Source: a bacterium TMED161 (GTDB taxonomy: Bacteria; Fidelibacterota; Marinisomatia; SCGC-AAA003-L08; D37C17). Taken from it: a stretch of DNA of 47,914 bases. Both the position numbers and the translations under genes were made by a program. Every line of letters starts with the position of its first letter. Position 1 is the stretch's first letter. The notes below the pieces were generated by a model. That model made no database searches. It had not been told where the DNA came from and saw only the letters and a list, made by a program, of their open reading frames with translations. Shown here in pieces: positions 38,673 to 47,914 of the stretch. The stretch covers positions 1 to 47,914 of the forward strand of contig NHHK01000008.1 of assembly GCA_002171125.1 (NCBI GenBank). The letters are read 5' to 3'.

Positions 38673-41042
38673 ATGAAAAATCTCTCTTTATTTTTAATTA
38701 CTTCTTTTCTTTTTCCATTGGAAATGATTACTGTATCTGGGTCTATTAAAGATACTAATGACAACCTTATTGAAGGTGTAAACATCTATACTGACCGAAC
38801 TGGTATCTCGACAAATAAAAAAGGCTCTTTTAGCTTAAAATGCTTCCCTGATGAAGTGGTTACATTTTCACATGTATCATACTCTGATATAACTCTTTTA
38901 GCTAAAGACGTTCCAAAAAATATTACAATGAAACTCAGAAATATCAATGCAGATGAAATTATAGTAAGAGGAGGCTCTTTTGATTTATCTATTAAAGAAA
39001 CTAATAATAGTTTGATGGTTATCCAAAATGAAGATATAGAATCTGGAGTATATCAACATTTTGATGATGTAATTAATCTAACGCCAAACCTAAATTCTAG
39101 TGGAGGAACTTCCCGTTCGAGATATTTCCAAATTCGAGGTATTGGAGAGCTTAGTCAGTTTTCTGGTGAAGGTGCACCTCATTTTTATGTTGGCTATATA
39201 ATGGACGATATAGATTTTTCAGGAATTGGCATGGTAGGACTTTTAAATGATATTGATCAAATTGAAGTATTTAAGGGCCCTCAATCTTCAATTTATGGAC
39301 CAAATGCAATGGCTGGTATGATTAATATATCAAGCAATGACCCAACTCCTCATAGAGAAGGAAAAATAACCATCAATGCTGGAGATTATAATTATAATGC
39401 GATATCTGGATATTATAGTTCCTCATTACGTTACAATCTTTTTCATCGGCTTTCTTTTAATATCAATAAATCTGATGGCTTTAGAAAAAATAATTATTTA
39501 GACATATCAAATTCAAATAAAATTGATGAGTCTATGCTAAGGTATAAACTCTTATATAGTCCTAATAATAAAATCAACTTTAAACTGACTTACTATTTAA
39601 TTGATATTAATAATGGGTATGATATCTGGTCACCTGATAACAATGGATATACAACATTCAGTGATTATCTGGGAAAGGATACACATAAATCAAATGCATT
39701 TTCATTTAAGTCAAATTTTAGATTTAGAGATAATTTAAAGCTTACTTCAATCACTTCGTTGTCAAGCAATAACATTGACTACAATTATGACTCTGATTGG
39801 GCTAATGATGATTTTTGGAAGGATAATTACGATTGGTTTCCAGAAAGTAATAGTTATGATTTTAGTGATCCTATCTTATTTCCATGGGGCTATTACCCGT
39901 ATTCTTTTACTGACGAAACATCTAGAAAAAGAGATAACGTATCTCAGGAACTGCGTATTACAAGTAAAAATACAATTGGAGGATTATACATATCTAGAAC
40001 TAAAGAAGATGATCTTAGAAAAGGTTATTTAATGGGTGGGAATGTCGATAGTCTAGCATCATATTTTGAAATTTTGAGTATGTCTTTTTATGCCTCTACC
40101 AAATGGGATATAAGTGATAAGCTTTCATTGATTACTAGATTAAGAGCTGAAAACAATAATATAAAAAGTGATGTAGATACTAGAGCTTATGGTTTTGAAG
40201 CTGGGAGTTTCAATGAGGAAACTAATAGCATTTTATGGGGAGGTCGAATCTCAATGAGTAGGTTAATAGATGACTACTCAAATTTTGGTTTTTCCATTTC
40301 AAAAGGATATAAAAGCCATGGCTTCAATCAAAGTATAAACATTGGCTCTACAGCATATCAACTGCCAGAGGATCTAAGAACTTATGAAAGTGAGGATGTA
40401 TACAATATAGAGCTATCATATAATTACAATGATAAAACAAAGTTTTTTACAATTAACTCATTTTATATGCATAGAATAAACCCTCAACTAAGATTATCAT
40501 ATCAACTAGATCCATCAAATCCTTCCAGTTTTGACTTCTATACTGTAAATGCTGAAGAAGGATATAGCTATGGATTGGAAGGGCAATTCAAGGCAATGAT
40601 TTCAGATAAACTTTATATCTATGATAATTTTGCAATATTAAAAAGCCATATTTCAACATTTGATTTTCTCAGCAACTCTGTAGGTAACAGAACTGAAGCT
40701 CATGCCCCAGAGTTTTCTGCAAGTGGAGGATTTGAATATAAAATGGGCTCTGGTATCTATATAAATGTTGATCACTCAGTAATGTTTGACTTCTATCATG
40801 AAGATCAATATGAATCAAAAACTGATCCCTATCAAATTTTAAATACAACCATTGGATGGAAAAATGATAAAATTCAACTAAATCTATGGGCTAAAAATCT
40901 TCTTGATGTAAAATATGAAGTTAGAGGATATAATTTTGCATTAGAGCCTTCACCAAATGAACCACCTCATTTCTTTTCAAATACATATATATCATATGGT
41001 GACCCTAGACATTTTGGTTTGAGCGCTAGTTATAACTTTTAA
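38673..41042 (+). CDS. TonB-dependent outer-membrane receptor with N-terminal CarboxypepD_reg-like domain; predicted thiamin/precursor uptake
   Basis: Signal peptide; GSIKDTNDNLIEGVNIYTDRTGISTNKKGSFSL; TonB-box-like DEIIVRGG; plug VFKGPQSSIYGPNAMAGMINI; C-terminal beta-barrel ending in aromatic (SASYNF). TPP riboswitch immediately upstream. Confidence 0.93.
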   Translation: MKNLSLFLITSFLFPLEMITVSGSIKDTNDNLIEGVNIYTDRTGISTNKKGSFSLKCFPDEVVTFSHVSYSDITLLAKDVPKNITMKLRNINADEIIVRGGSFDLSIKETNNSLMVIQNEDIESGVYQHFDDVINLTPNLNSSGGTSRSRYFQIRGIGELSQFSGEGAPHFYVGYIMDDIDFSGIGMVGLLNDIDQIEVFKGPQSSIYGPNAMAGMINISSNDPTPHREGKITINAGDYNYNAISGYYSSSLRYNLFHRLSFNINKSDGFRKNNYLDISNSNKIDESMLRYKLLYSPNNKINFKLTYYLIDINNGYDIWSPDNNGYTTFSDYLGKDTHKSNAFSFKSNFRFRDNLKLTSITSLSSNNIDYNYDSDWANDDFWKDNYDWFPESNSYDFSDPILFPWGYYPYSFTDETSRKRDNVSQELRITSKNTIGGLYISRTKEDDLRKGYLMGGNVDSLASYFEILSMSFYASTKWDISDKLSLITRLRAENNNIKSDVDTRAYGFEAGSFNEETNSILWGGRISMSRLIDDYSNFGFSISKGYKSHGFNQSINIGSTAYQLPEDLRTYESEDVYNIELSYNYNDKTKFFTINSFYMHRINPQLRLSYQLDPSNPSSFDFYTVNAEEGYSYGLEGQFKAMISDKLYIYDNFAILKSHISTFDFLSNSVGNRTEAHAPEFSASGGFEYKMGSGIYINVDHSVMFDFYHEDQYESKTDPYQILNTTIGWKNDKIQLNLWAKNLLDVKYEVRGYNFALEPSPNEPPHFFSNTYISYGDPRHFGLSASYNF

Positions 41043-42358
41043 TGATTTTTTCATTCCCTCAAGTATTTATTGCATTTTACTTAATACTTATTTTTTGTGT
41101 TGGCTTTCTTACCCCAAGAGAAAGTTCTGAGAAAGGATTTCTTTTTGCAAATAGAAAAGTAACTCTTCCTGCTCTTGTTATGAGTCTAGTCTCAACATGG
41201 TACGGAGGAATCCTTGAAGTTGGCAGATATAGCTATGAGCATGGAATTGTCACTTTTGTAATGTTTGGAATCTTTTACTATTTAGCTGCTTTAATTTATG
41301 CATTATTTATTGCTCCTAAAATATCTGAAAGTAATCTTAGTAGTATTCCTGAACTTTTTAATAATTCTTTTAATAAAAAATCAGCTATTTTAGCAGCTAT
41401 TATCATTGTATTTCTAGCCTCACCTGCCCCCTATATTAAAATGCTAGCCGTTATAATTGACTATGTGTATAGCATTGGTTTTATCAACTCAATTCTAATA
41501 GGCACTATATTTTCAGTTCTTTATACAATAAGAGGAGGCTTCAGGTCTGTATTAAGAACAGATATCATTCAATTCTCAATGATGTTTATCGGTTTCTTGG
41601 GGATACTAATATATCTATATCTAAAATTTGGTGGTTATGAATTTTTATCAAGAGAGCTACCTCCTATAAAATTTTCGATACCTGGCAATTTAAATTGGAG
41701 CTACTTATTTGCTTGGGGGTTTATAGCCCTAATAACATTTATAGACCCCAATTTTTATCAAAGAAGTTTTGCTAGTAGCTCAAAAGAAAATGCCAGAAAG
41801 GCTATAATAATATCAATTCTATTTTGGTTTATATTTGATTTTATATCAGTAGTAACTGGCCTATATGCAGCTGCAATTATATCCGAAGTTAAATATAGTC
41901 CATTTTTAGATTTAGCCTCATATGCCCTACCTCCAATTCTTCAAGGTTTATTCATTGTTTCTATGCTAGCAATTATAATGTCTACTATTGATAGTTTTGT
42001 ATTTATATCTGGACTTACTATTGGTAGAGATTTAGTCGGAACAAGAAAAGATGATAAAGTAAATGTAAACTATACAAAAATAGGTATTATACTTTCTGGA
42101 GCTATATCCATTGTTTTAGCCATATTTTTTGAAAATGCGGTTGATATATGGTACGTAACTGGTTCTTTTGGAGTATCAGCTCTTTTAATGCCTATGCTAT
42201 GCGCGCTGTACAATAAAAGAGTTGCTAGTCCATTTATTTTTATTTTAGCACCATTTATAATAACAGGAATCTGGTTTATATCTACCCCTTCAACCATTGA
42301 CCCGATGTACCCAGGACTTATATCTAGTATTATCTATTATTTATTATTTCGGAAATAG
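41042..42358 (+). CDS. Sodium:solute symporter (SSS) family permease, predicted thiamin/HMP transporter (ThiV-like)
   Basis: 12-13 TM; SLVSTWYGGILEVGRYSYEHG, YTIRGGFRSVLRTDIIQF; TAATG stop/start overlap with the TPP-regulated receptor gene. Confidence 0.88.
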   Translation: MIFSFPQVFIAFYLILIFCVGFLTPRESSEKGFLFANRKVTLPALVMSLVSTWYGGILEVGRYSYEHGIVTFVMFGIFYYLAALIYALFIAPKISESNLSSIPELFNNSFNKKSAILAAIIIVFLASPAPYIKMLAVIIDYVYSIGFINSILIGTIFSVLYTIRGGFRSVLRTDIIQFSMMFIGFLGILIYLYLKFGGYEFLSRELPPIKFSIPGNLNWSYLFAWGFIALITFIDPNFYQRSFASSSKENARKAIIISILFWFIFDFISVVTGLYAAAIISEVKYSPFLDLASYALPPILQGLFIVSMLAIIMSTIDSFVFISGLTIGRDLVGTRKDDKVNVNYTKIGIILSGAISIVLAIFFENAVDIWYVTGSFGVSALLMPMLCALYNKRVASPFIFILAPFIITGIWFISTPSTIDPMYPGLISSIIYYLLFRK

Positions 42359-43457
42359 GGCTTTGAATCAGCTCTTTAGCTTCATCATATTCTGGATACT
42401 GAGTTAGATATTTAACAGCATTTTTATAATCAGATATTGCTCTATTTCGATCGCCCAATACTTCAATTGACTTCCCTCTTATAAAATGTGCAAATCCTAA
42501 AATCCATTTAAACTCTACCTCGTATCCTTCAATAATTTGACTACATAATTTTTCTGATTCAGAATATTTATCATTTTGAAATGCAATAAGTGCTTTTAGA
42601 TAAAGATATTTATCATAACACTCAATTTTTTGATTCTTCGGTCCATGCAGATAAAAGTACTGCAAATCTTTCTCATATTTTTCAAAATCTTGATACTTTT
42701 CTAATCTAACTAAAGCTTCAGCTTTTAAATAAGCGAAGTAAGGATGTCCTGGGAATTTATTAGCAATAGATGAACTTAACTCTAATGCTTTTTTATAATC
42801 TTTTTCAATATATAAATAAATGTATGATAAGACATTTCTTGATTCAATCCAGCTAAATCTAGAACGAGAAGAAGCAGTTTCTAGTTTTTCAATCGCTTTA
42901 ATACAATCTGATTGCATACCAAAGAGCTTTCCAATTAGCTGTATAGAAGATGACGATCTGCATAAAAAATATTCCAATGTTCCGATTGGCATATAAACAT
43001 CATAGTATAAACTATCAATTTGCTTAGCATCATTAATATATTTATATCCTTTAGAGCCAGAAATTACAAGATCAATCCAATTTGATTGAGCAAGATCAAT
43101 CCTTGATTTTAAACCATATAAAGAGCCTAAAAATAAAGGATAGCTTGGATCTTCTGGGTATTTATCTATCATATCTAGATAAAAGGGTACGGCCGAATCG
43201 ATTCCATTGTATATTACTTCATATGATAACTCATGCCCATCATTTAAAAGTATATTCTGCCATTTAGCTGTAATTTGAAGAAATGGAATCAGGGCATCTT
43301 CTTTATTCTTAGTAGATAAATTATCAAGTTTATAAATACAACTATCAAATTGGAAATTATATAAATCAGAAATTGCTCTATCTACATCTAAGTTATATTT
43401 AAAGGTATTACTAAATGAAAAACATAATATAATTACAAAAAATAAATTAAATCTCAT
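42330..43457 (-). CDS. Secreted tetratricopeptide-like repeat protein
   Basis: Signal peptide MRFNLFFVIILCFSFSNT; helical TPR-like repeats (ALELSSSIANKFPGHPYFAYLKAEALVRLEKY...). Confidence 0.75.
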   Translation of the reverse strand: MRFNLFFVIILCFSFSNTFKYNLDVDRAISDLYNFQFDSCIYKLDNLSTKNKEDALIPFLQITAKWQNILLNDGHELSYEVIYNGIDSAVPFYLDMIDKYPEDPSYPLFLGSLYGLKSRIDLAQSNWIDLVISGSKGYKYINDAKQIDSLYYDVYMPIGTLEYFLCRSSSSIQLIGKLFGMQSDCIKAIEKLETASSRSRFSWIESRNVLSYIYLYIEKDYKKALELSSSIANKFPGHPYFAYLKAEALVRLEKYQDFEKYEKDLQYFYLHGPKNQKIECYDKYLYLKALIAFQNDKYSESEKLCSQIIEGYEVEFKWILGFAHFIRGKSIEVLGDRNRAISDYKNAVKYLTQYPEYDEAKELIQSPISEIINNR

Positions 43458-44448
43458 TGCTTTTATTCTGATCTAATATCTTAAGCATTTTGTTTGTAAT
43501 TTCATTAATAGGGGAATCTTCTAGTTTCTTTCTCATTGCTTTGAGTTCTGGATAATCTGAGCTTGCTTCGTTTTTCCAATTTTGATGAAATTTTCCTGAT
43601 TTTATAAAATCTAAAGCTGACTTCATTTCATTTTTAAACTTATCATCAATAAGTTTATCAGCTTGCCTCAATCCACCATATTCGGCCGTCTCACTCACCG
43701 CTTTATAAAAATCATTAATCCCAATCTTACTTATTAAATCAGCTATATTTTTAACCTCATAAAAACTCACAAACCATGAAACTACTGGGGAGTATCCAGC
43801 TTCAAGTAATACTTTATATGATTCATTTATAATCATTGGAATTATTCCTGTTAAAGAAATTTGTTCACCGAAAAGGTCTGTTTCTGTTTCTTCCTCAAAG
43901 CTTGATTGAAAACAGCAAGTTCGAGTACCACCAATAGCTTTGCTGTATGCAAGGACTATCTGTTTTGCTCTGCCTGTAATATCTTGATTTATGGCAAATA
44001 GTGTCGGTACCCCATTACCATTTTGAAATTCTTTCCTTACAGCGTATCCAGGTCCACTTGGCGCAACCATCCCTACATCTACAAAAGGGGGTGGGACTAT
44101 CTCCTTATAGTGTATATTATAACCATGAGCAAATATCAGCATTTTACCTGGTTTTAAATATTTTGCTATATCTTGATCGAAAACTTCTGCCATGCATTGA
44201 TCTGGAATCAATATACTTATAATATCAGATTCCCTAACTCCCTTACTAATATCAATACAATCAAAGCCATCTTCTGATGCAGTCTTTAGAGAGGCACTAT
44301 TATCTCTTAAGCCTACAATCACATTTAAACCAGAATCTCTAAGATTAAGTGCATGAGCTTTGCCTTGATTTCCATAACCTAATACAATAATTTTTAAATT
44401 CTTAATAGAATCAAGACTTACATCTTTATCAAAATAAAGATTATCCAT
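43447..44448 (-). CDS. ilvC: Ketol-acid reductoisomerase (class I)
   Basis: VLGYGNQGKAHALNLRDSGLNVIVGLR, FAHGYNIHY, GMVAPSGPGYAVR, EEETETDLFGEQ metal-binding motif, ETAEYGGL. Confidence 0.95.
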   Translation of the reverse strand: MDNLYFDKDVSLDSIKNLKIIVLGYGNQGKAHALNLRDSGLNVIVGLRDNSASLKTASEDGFDCIDISKGVRESDIISILIPDQCMAEVFDQDIAKYLKPGKMLIFAHGYNIHYKEIVPPPFVDVGMVAPSGPGYAVRKEFQNGNGVPTLFAINQDITGRAKQIVLAYSKAIGGTRTCCFQSSFEEETETDLFGEQISLTGIIPMIINESYKVLLEAGYSPVVSWFVSFYEVKNIADLISKIGINDFYKAVSETAEYGGLRQADKLIDDKFKNEMKSALDFIKSGKFHQNWKNEASSDYPELKAMRKKLEDSPINEITNKMLKILDQNKSNEI

Positions 44449-46722
44449 TTATTTTAACTTATGTTTGTAAAATAAATTTAGTAATACTGGCAATAGAAGT
44501 AATGATGAAATAAGAGCTATGATTAAGATAATAGTCGCCAAAATACCAAATTCATGGTTTGGGACTAATTCTGAGAAATATAGCGTAAAAAAGCCCATGC
44601 AGAGCACCAGAGTAGTACCTATGATAGCTTTTCCTGTTGAAAGTATAGAATTAGATACAGCAAGTCCTACATCCTTAGTCTTTTTTAATTCTTGTCTGAA
44701 TCTAGCTAAAAAGTGAATGGTATCGTCTACAGCTATACCAAGAGCTATTGAAAATGTCATTGCTGTTGATGGTCTTAATTTTATACCAGAAAAACCCATT
44801 ATTGCCGCTGCTGCAACAAGTGGAATTATAGTTGGAAGGATTGAAATTAAAGATAGACGAATAGAGCGAAATAATATAACCATTGAAATGAAAATTATAA
44901 TAAAAGCTAATATAAAACTGGTCGTTAAATCTCTTATCAAAAACCCCTGCGTTCTAAGGGCTAGTAGCGTACTTCCTGATATAAGAACTTCCTGATTCCC
45001 ACCGTTAAAAACTTCATCGAAAATTGATTGAACATCTACTTTTAAGCTATCAGCAACTTTAGACCTAATATTTCCAACTCTACAAGTAATTCTATACTTG
45101 GTTGAATCACTATTAAATAAATTTGTACCAATATTCGAGGGAGCTAAGTCCAGATAATCATAGATATCATCATCATACTCTGGTAGAGCCATTCCTCTTT
45201 CAGGTTCCCAAAAATTAGCAATGACTTTTATGTAATCGTTCATTGAAATTGCTTTTTTGATATGCGATATTTCTTCAATTTTTGATTCAAATTCATCAGC
45301 TTTAGTTAGAAAATCTAAATTAAAAATGTTATCCAAAGATGATGAGTCTTTATTGGTAGTAGAGGAATTAAAATTACTTATTACTATTTCAAGAGGTAGA
45401 GTACCTCCAAAATTTTTATCTACATACATAATGTCATCATAGAGACTATTTCCAGGCCTCAAATCATCTAAAATTGAAATATTATAGTCTATGCTCTTTA
45501 ATCCAATAAATGATATAATTAGGAACAGAATGGATAGAACTAGAATAGGATATGGAAATTTCTTAGTTGAAGCGTCTATTTTATCAACTGAGAATGAATC
45601 AGATTGAGAAATTAATCTTTTAATATGATGTTGGGGCGGAGATGGAAGATAAAGAAGTATAATTGGAATTGTAATTATTGCAACAATAAACATAAGAACA
45701 ACACCTACACCTAGAACAAAACCAAATTCTTGAGTTATTCTTATATTTGTCATCATTAATGAGAAAAAGCCTACAGCTGTTGTTAGACTTGTTAGAAATA
45801 AGGCTCCACCTAGCTCTTTTATAACTCTTCTAACAGCTAATTTAATATTTCCATCTTCTTGCTCTACACATTCATGATATTTCATAAGAATATGAATACA
45901 ATTTGAACAACCAATTATAAGTATGAGAATGTACGTTAAGTATGAAATTAAATTTATAGTAATTCCAAGATAGGCCATCAAAGCAGACACCCAAATTAAA
46001 GTAATAAAAATACTTGTCATGGGCAGCACCACACAATTTACTTGTCTAAAAACAAAAAATAAAATTAAGATTACAACTAATCCTCCAAGAGGAATAAAAA
46101 TTGATCTTTCTTTACTAACAAGCTCTACATACCTAGTACGAAGCACAGGTATTCCTGCTTCATACCAGTCCCAGTCTCTACCATGAATTTCTAGACCTAT
46201 ATCAATTTCTTTAAATAAATTTTCTCTTAAGGTTTGATTATTAACATCATCTTTCATATCCACAAATATTGCACCTGAATTTCCATCTTCAGAAATAACT
46301 AAATTTGTATATAATGGATGGTCAAGCACCATTTCCTTGTGAGCTTCCCAAGTACTGTCATCAAGAGTTTCATCAAACAAGAACTCTTCATTTTCTTGAA
46401 TATTAGATAAACTGGTTGTTTGCTGGACTCCAACAATCTTATTTATCAATTCATCAATTACTGATAATTTTTTAATATTTTCTCTACTTAAAGGATCATC
46501 ACAACTATAGATTAGGAGGAACTTATCATCTTCTCTAGAAAATTCAGACCTAAATTGATCGTACTTATCTCTCTCTGGGTCATTTTCTGGAAACATTTGT
46601 TCAAGTGAAAAGTCAACAATAAGTTTATTGGTTGAAAAAAACGCATAGTAGGCAAAACCTATTGTTAGAGAGAATAAAATAAAAAGTGTCTTTATAGGAT
46701 TATCAACAATTCTAGAAATCAT
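44449..46722 (-). CDS. RND-superfamily (MMPL-type) transporter
   Basis: Two repeated SSD-like TM blocks; GIAVDDTIHFLARFRQEL and IIGCSNCIHILMKYHE motifs. Confidence 0.9.
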   Translation of the reverse strand: MISRIVDNPIKTLFILFSLTIGFAYYAFFSTNKLIVDFSLEQMFPENDPERDKYDQFRSEFSREDDKFLLIYSCDDPLSRENIKKLSVIDELINKIVGVQQTTSLSNIQENEEFLFDETLDDSTWEAHKEMVLDHPLYTNLVISEDGNSGAIFVDMKDDVNNQTLRENLFKEIDIGLEIHGRDWDWYEAGIPVLRTRYVELVSKERSIFIPLGGLVVILILFFVFRQVNCVVLPMTSIFITLIWVSALMAYLGITINLISYLTYILILIIGCSNCIHILMKYHECVEQEDGNIKLAVRRVIKELGGALFLTSLTTAVGFFSLMMTNIRITQEFGFVLGVGVVLMFIVAIITIPIILLYLPSPPQHHIKRLISQSDSFSVDKIDASTKKFPYPILVLSILFLIISFIGLKSIDYNISILDDLRPGNSLYDDIMYVDKNFGGTLPLEIVISNFNSSTTNKDSSSLDNIFNLDFLTKADEFESKIEEISHIKKAISMNDYIKVIANFWEPERGMALPEYDDDIYDYLDLAPSNIGTNLFNSDSTKYRITCRVGNIRSKVADSLKVDVQSIFDEVFNGGNQEVLISGSTLLALRTQGFLIRDLTTSFILAFIIIFISMVILFRSIRLSLISILPTIIPLVAAAAIMGFSGIKLRPSTAMTFSIALGIAVDDTIHFLARFRQELKKTKDVGLAVSNSILSTGKAIIGTTLVLCMGFFTLYFSELVPNHEFGILATIILIIALISSLLLLPVLLNLFYKHKLK

Positions 46723-47033
46723 TAAATTTTATACTTTCTTTGAACTAAATCTTCATTAGGCTTATAAATAATTACAGTATTTCCAATAGAACCGACCACT
46801 GTAGCTGAAAGCTTTAACTCAGAATCAGAGATCAATTTTTTCTTTAAGTCTTTATTCTCATTAAACTTTACTTTAATAAGTTCTTGGGAATCCAAAGATT
46901 CACTAATTGACGAATATACTCCATCAGTTAAGCCAGATTTTCCTATATAAATAGAAGGCTTAATATGATGAGCAAAAGAGCGTAGTTTTGATCGTTGCTT
47001 TGAATTAATCAATTCGTATCCTTCATATACCAA
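46722..47033 (-). CDS. yhbY: YhbY family (CRM domain) RNA-binding protein
   Basis: LINSKQRSKLRSFAHHIKPSIYIGKSGLTDGV...ELIKVKFNENK...GSIGNTVIIYK. Confidence 0.93.
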   Translation of the reverse strand: MVYEGYELINSKQRSKLRSFAHHIKPSIYIGKSGLTDGVYSSISESLDSQELIKVKFNENKDLKKKLISDSELKLSATVVGSIGNTVIIYKPNEDLVQRKYKI

Positions 47034-47526
47034 AATAAATTTGTAATTCTAAGTTATCTGTAAACTTTGAAAAGTTAATAAAGTCTGCACATCCCTTAAA
47101 ATAACTAATATTTAAATTTAATGTACCTACTTTAAATAAATATGCAATAGAAGGTCCAAAAATAAAGCTATTTTTAGGAAATGATAGATCAATTAATGAT
47201 TTAAATCCAATTTTACATATTGACAATTGGTAAGAAATAGAAGAGAAAAGTCTCAAGCCAAACAAATTTTTATTTGCTAAATATTCACTTTCCTTAGAAG
47301 AATTATTGGATTTCAAACCATACTCTAACCCAAATTCGCTTGTAAATTTAATATTATCTGTTCTAGAAAAACCCAACGAAATATGTGGAGCATAAAAAAC
47401 TTCTTCATTATCTAGTAAATAGCTAGAAATATTTGAAAATCCAGTTGAGAGCATATAACTGTTATTAATATGAACATTAGAAAACAATGCGGATACAAAA
47501 AAAATTATACTAAATAAATATTTCAA
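47023..47526 (-). CDS. Hypothetical exported protein, possible small outer-membrane beta-barrel
   Basis: Signal peptide MKYLFSIIFFVSALFSNV; alternating amphipathic strands; C-terminal ...ELQIYFGI. Confidence 0.6.
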   Translation of the reverse strand: MKYLFSIIFFVSALFSNVHINNSYMLSTGFSNISSYLLDNEEVFYAPHISLGFSRTDNIKFTSEFGLEYGLKSNNSSKESEYLANKNLFGLRLFSSISYQLSICKIGFKSLIDLSFPKNSFIFGPSIAYLFKVGTLNLNISYFKGCADFINFSKFTDNLELQIYFGI

Positions 47527-47551
47527 AAGATTTCCAGATATTTTAATAAAT

Positions 47552-47914
47552 CTAATCTAGAATAATATTAATAACATTAACAATATCTAAAATATCAATA
47601 ATATTATCAGAATTGACATCTGCAGAGTAAAATTCTAAAGATGTTGGAGTAGTTGTTCCTAATGCAAAGTTTATAATCATAACAATATCAAGAATATCAA
47701 CAATGTAATCAAAATTAATATCACCAGACATAGTATTGTTTGAACTTATAGATTGAATTAATATATCATCAATAGCTGCCTCTACTATAGATCCACCTGA
47801 TCCAAACTCACCATCATAAAAAGTATCTTCAGCTATAAATCTTAGTCGCATATCAGATGTAAGACTAATATAGTCATCCAAGAAAAACATTTTCTTATCC
47901 CAAGAATTATTTGA
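47552..47914 (-). CDS. Secreted protein C-terminus with dockerin type I-like pair of Ca-binding loops (5' end outside window)
   Basis: GDINFDYIVDILDIVMIINFALG and ADVNSDNIIDILDIVNVINIILD repeats; frame stays open upstream of Met 47890 (SNNSWDKKMFFLDDY...) to the window edge, so the tracked start is internal. Confidence 0.82.
   Translation of the reverse strand, partial: SNNSWDKKMFFLDDYISLTSDMRLRFIAEDTFYDGEFGSGGSIVEAAIDDILIQSISSNNTMSGDINFDYIVDILDIVMIINFALGTTTPTSLEFYSADVNSDNIIDILDIVNVINIILD

Noticed and set aside
44519-45442. Plus-strand ORFs (65, 92, 61 aa) under the RND transporter
   Set aside because: Antisense shadow ORFs of a well-supported coding sequence.
1-47914. CRISPR array, toxin-antitoxin, restriction-modification, prophage or transposon modules
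   Set aside because: Looked for regularly spaced direct repeats, transposase/integrase motifs and defence-gene hallmarks by eye; none found. Gene content is core/housekeeping.

Overview
AT-rich, gene-dense bacterial chromosome segment. Almost everything is on the minus strand, as tightly packed and often overlapping operons of housekeeping genes: purE, lgt, lepA, trkH/trkA, murA, recN, nnrE/D fusion, acpS, secG, tpiA, pgk, smc, galK, folK/folB, lepB, ggt, rnhB, ilvC, yhbY. Three secreted proteins carry 'YPNPFN'-type C-terminal sorting domains, GCxDxxAxNY Cys-rich repeats, or cohesin-like/dockerin-like modules. Together with gene content this suggests a marine Neomarinimicrobiota (SAR406/Marinimicrobia)-like or FCB-group genome; that is inference and was not tested by search. 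The only plus-strand operon is a canonical TPP riboswitch followed by a TonB-dependent receptor and a sodium:solute symporter-family permease, a predicted thiamin or thiamin-precursor (HMP-type) uptake system. One tRNA-Leu(GAG) sits between secG and a TPR gene, and one strong intrinsic terminator is visible. I found no CRISPR array, rRNA, transposase or phage module. The most interesting leads are the riboswitch-controlled two-gene uptake operon, an un-tracked 53-aa small ORF translationally coupled to a deoxynucleoside kinase, an RNase HII with an unexplained C-terminal domain, a galK/nucleotidyltransferase/membrane-anchored GH1 cluster, and an uncharacterised four-gene block next to lepB.
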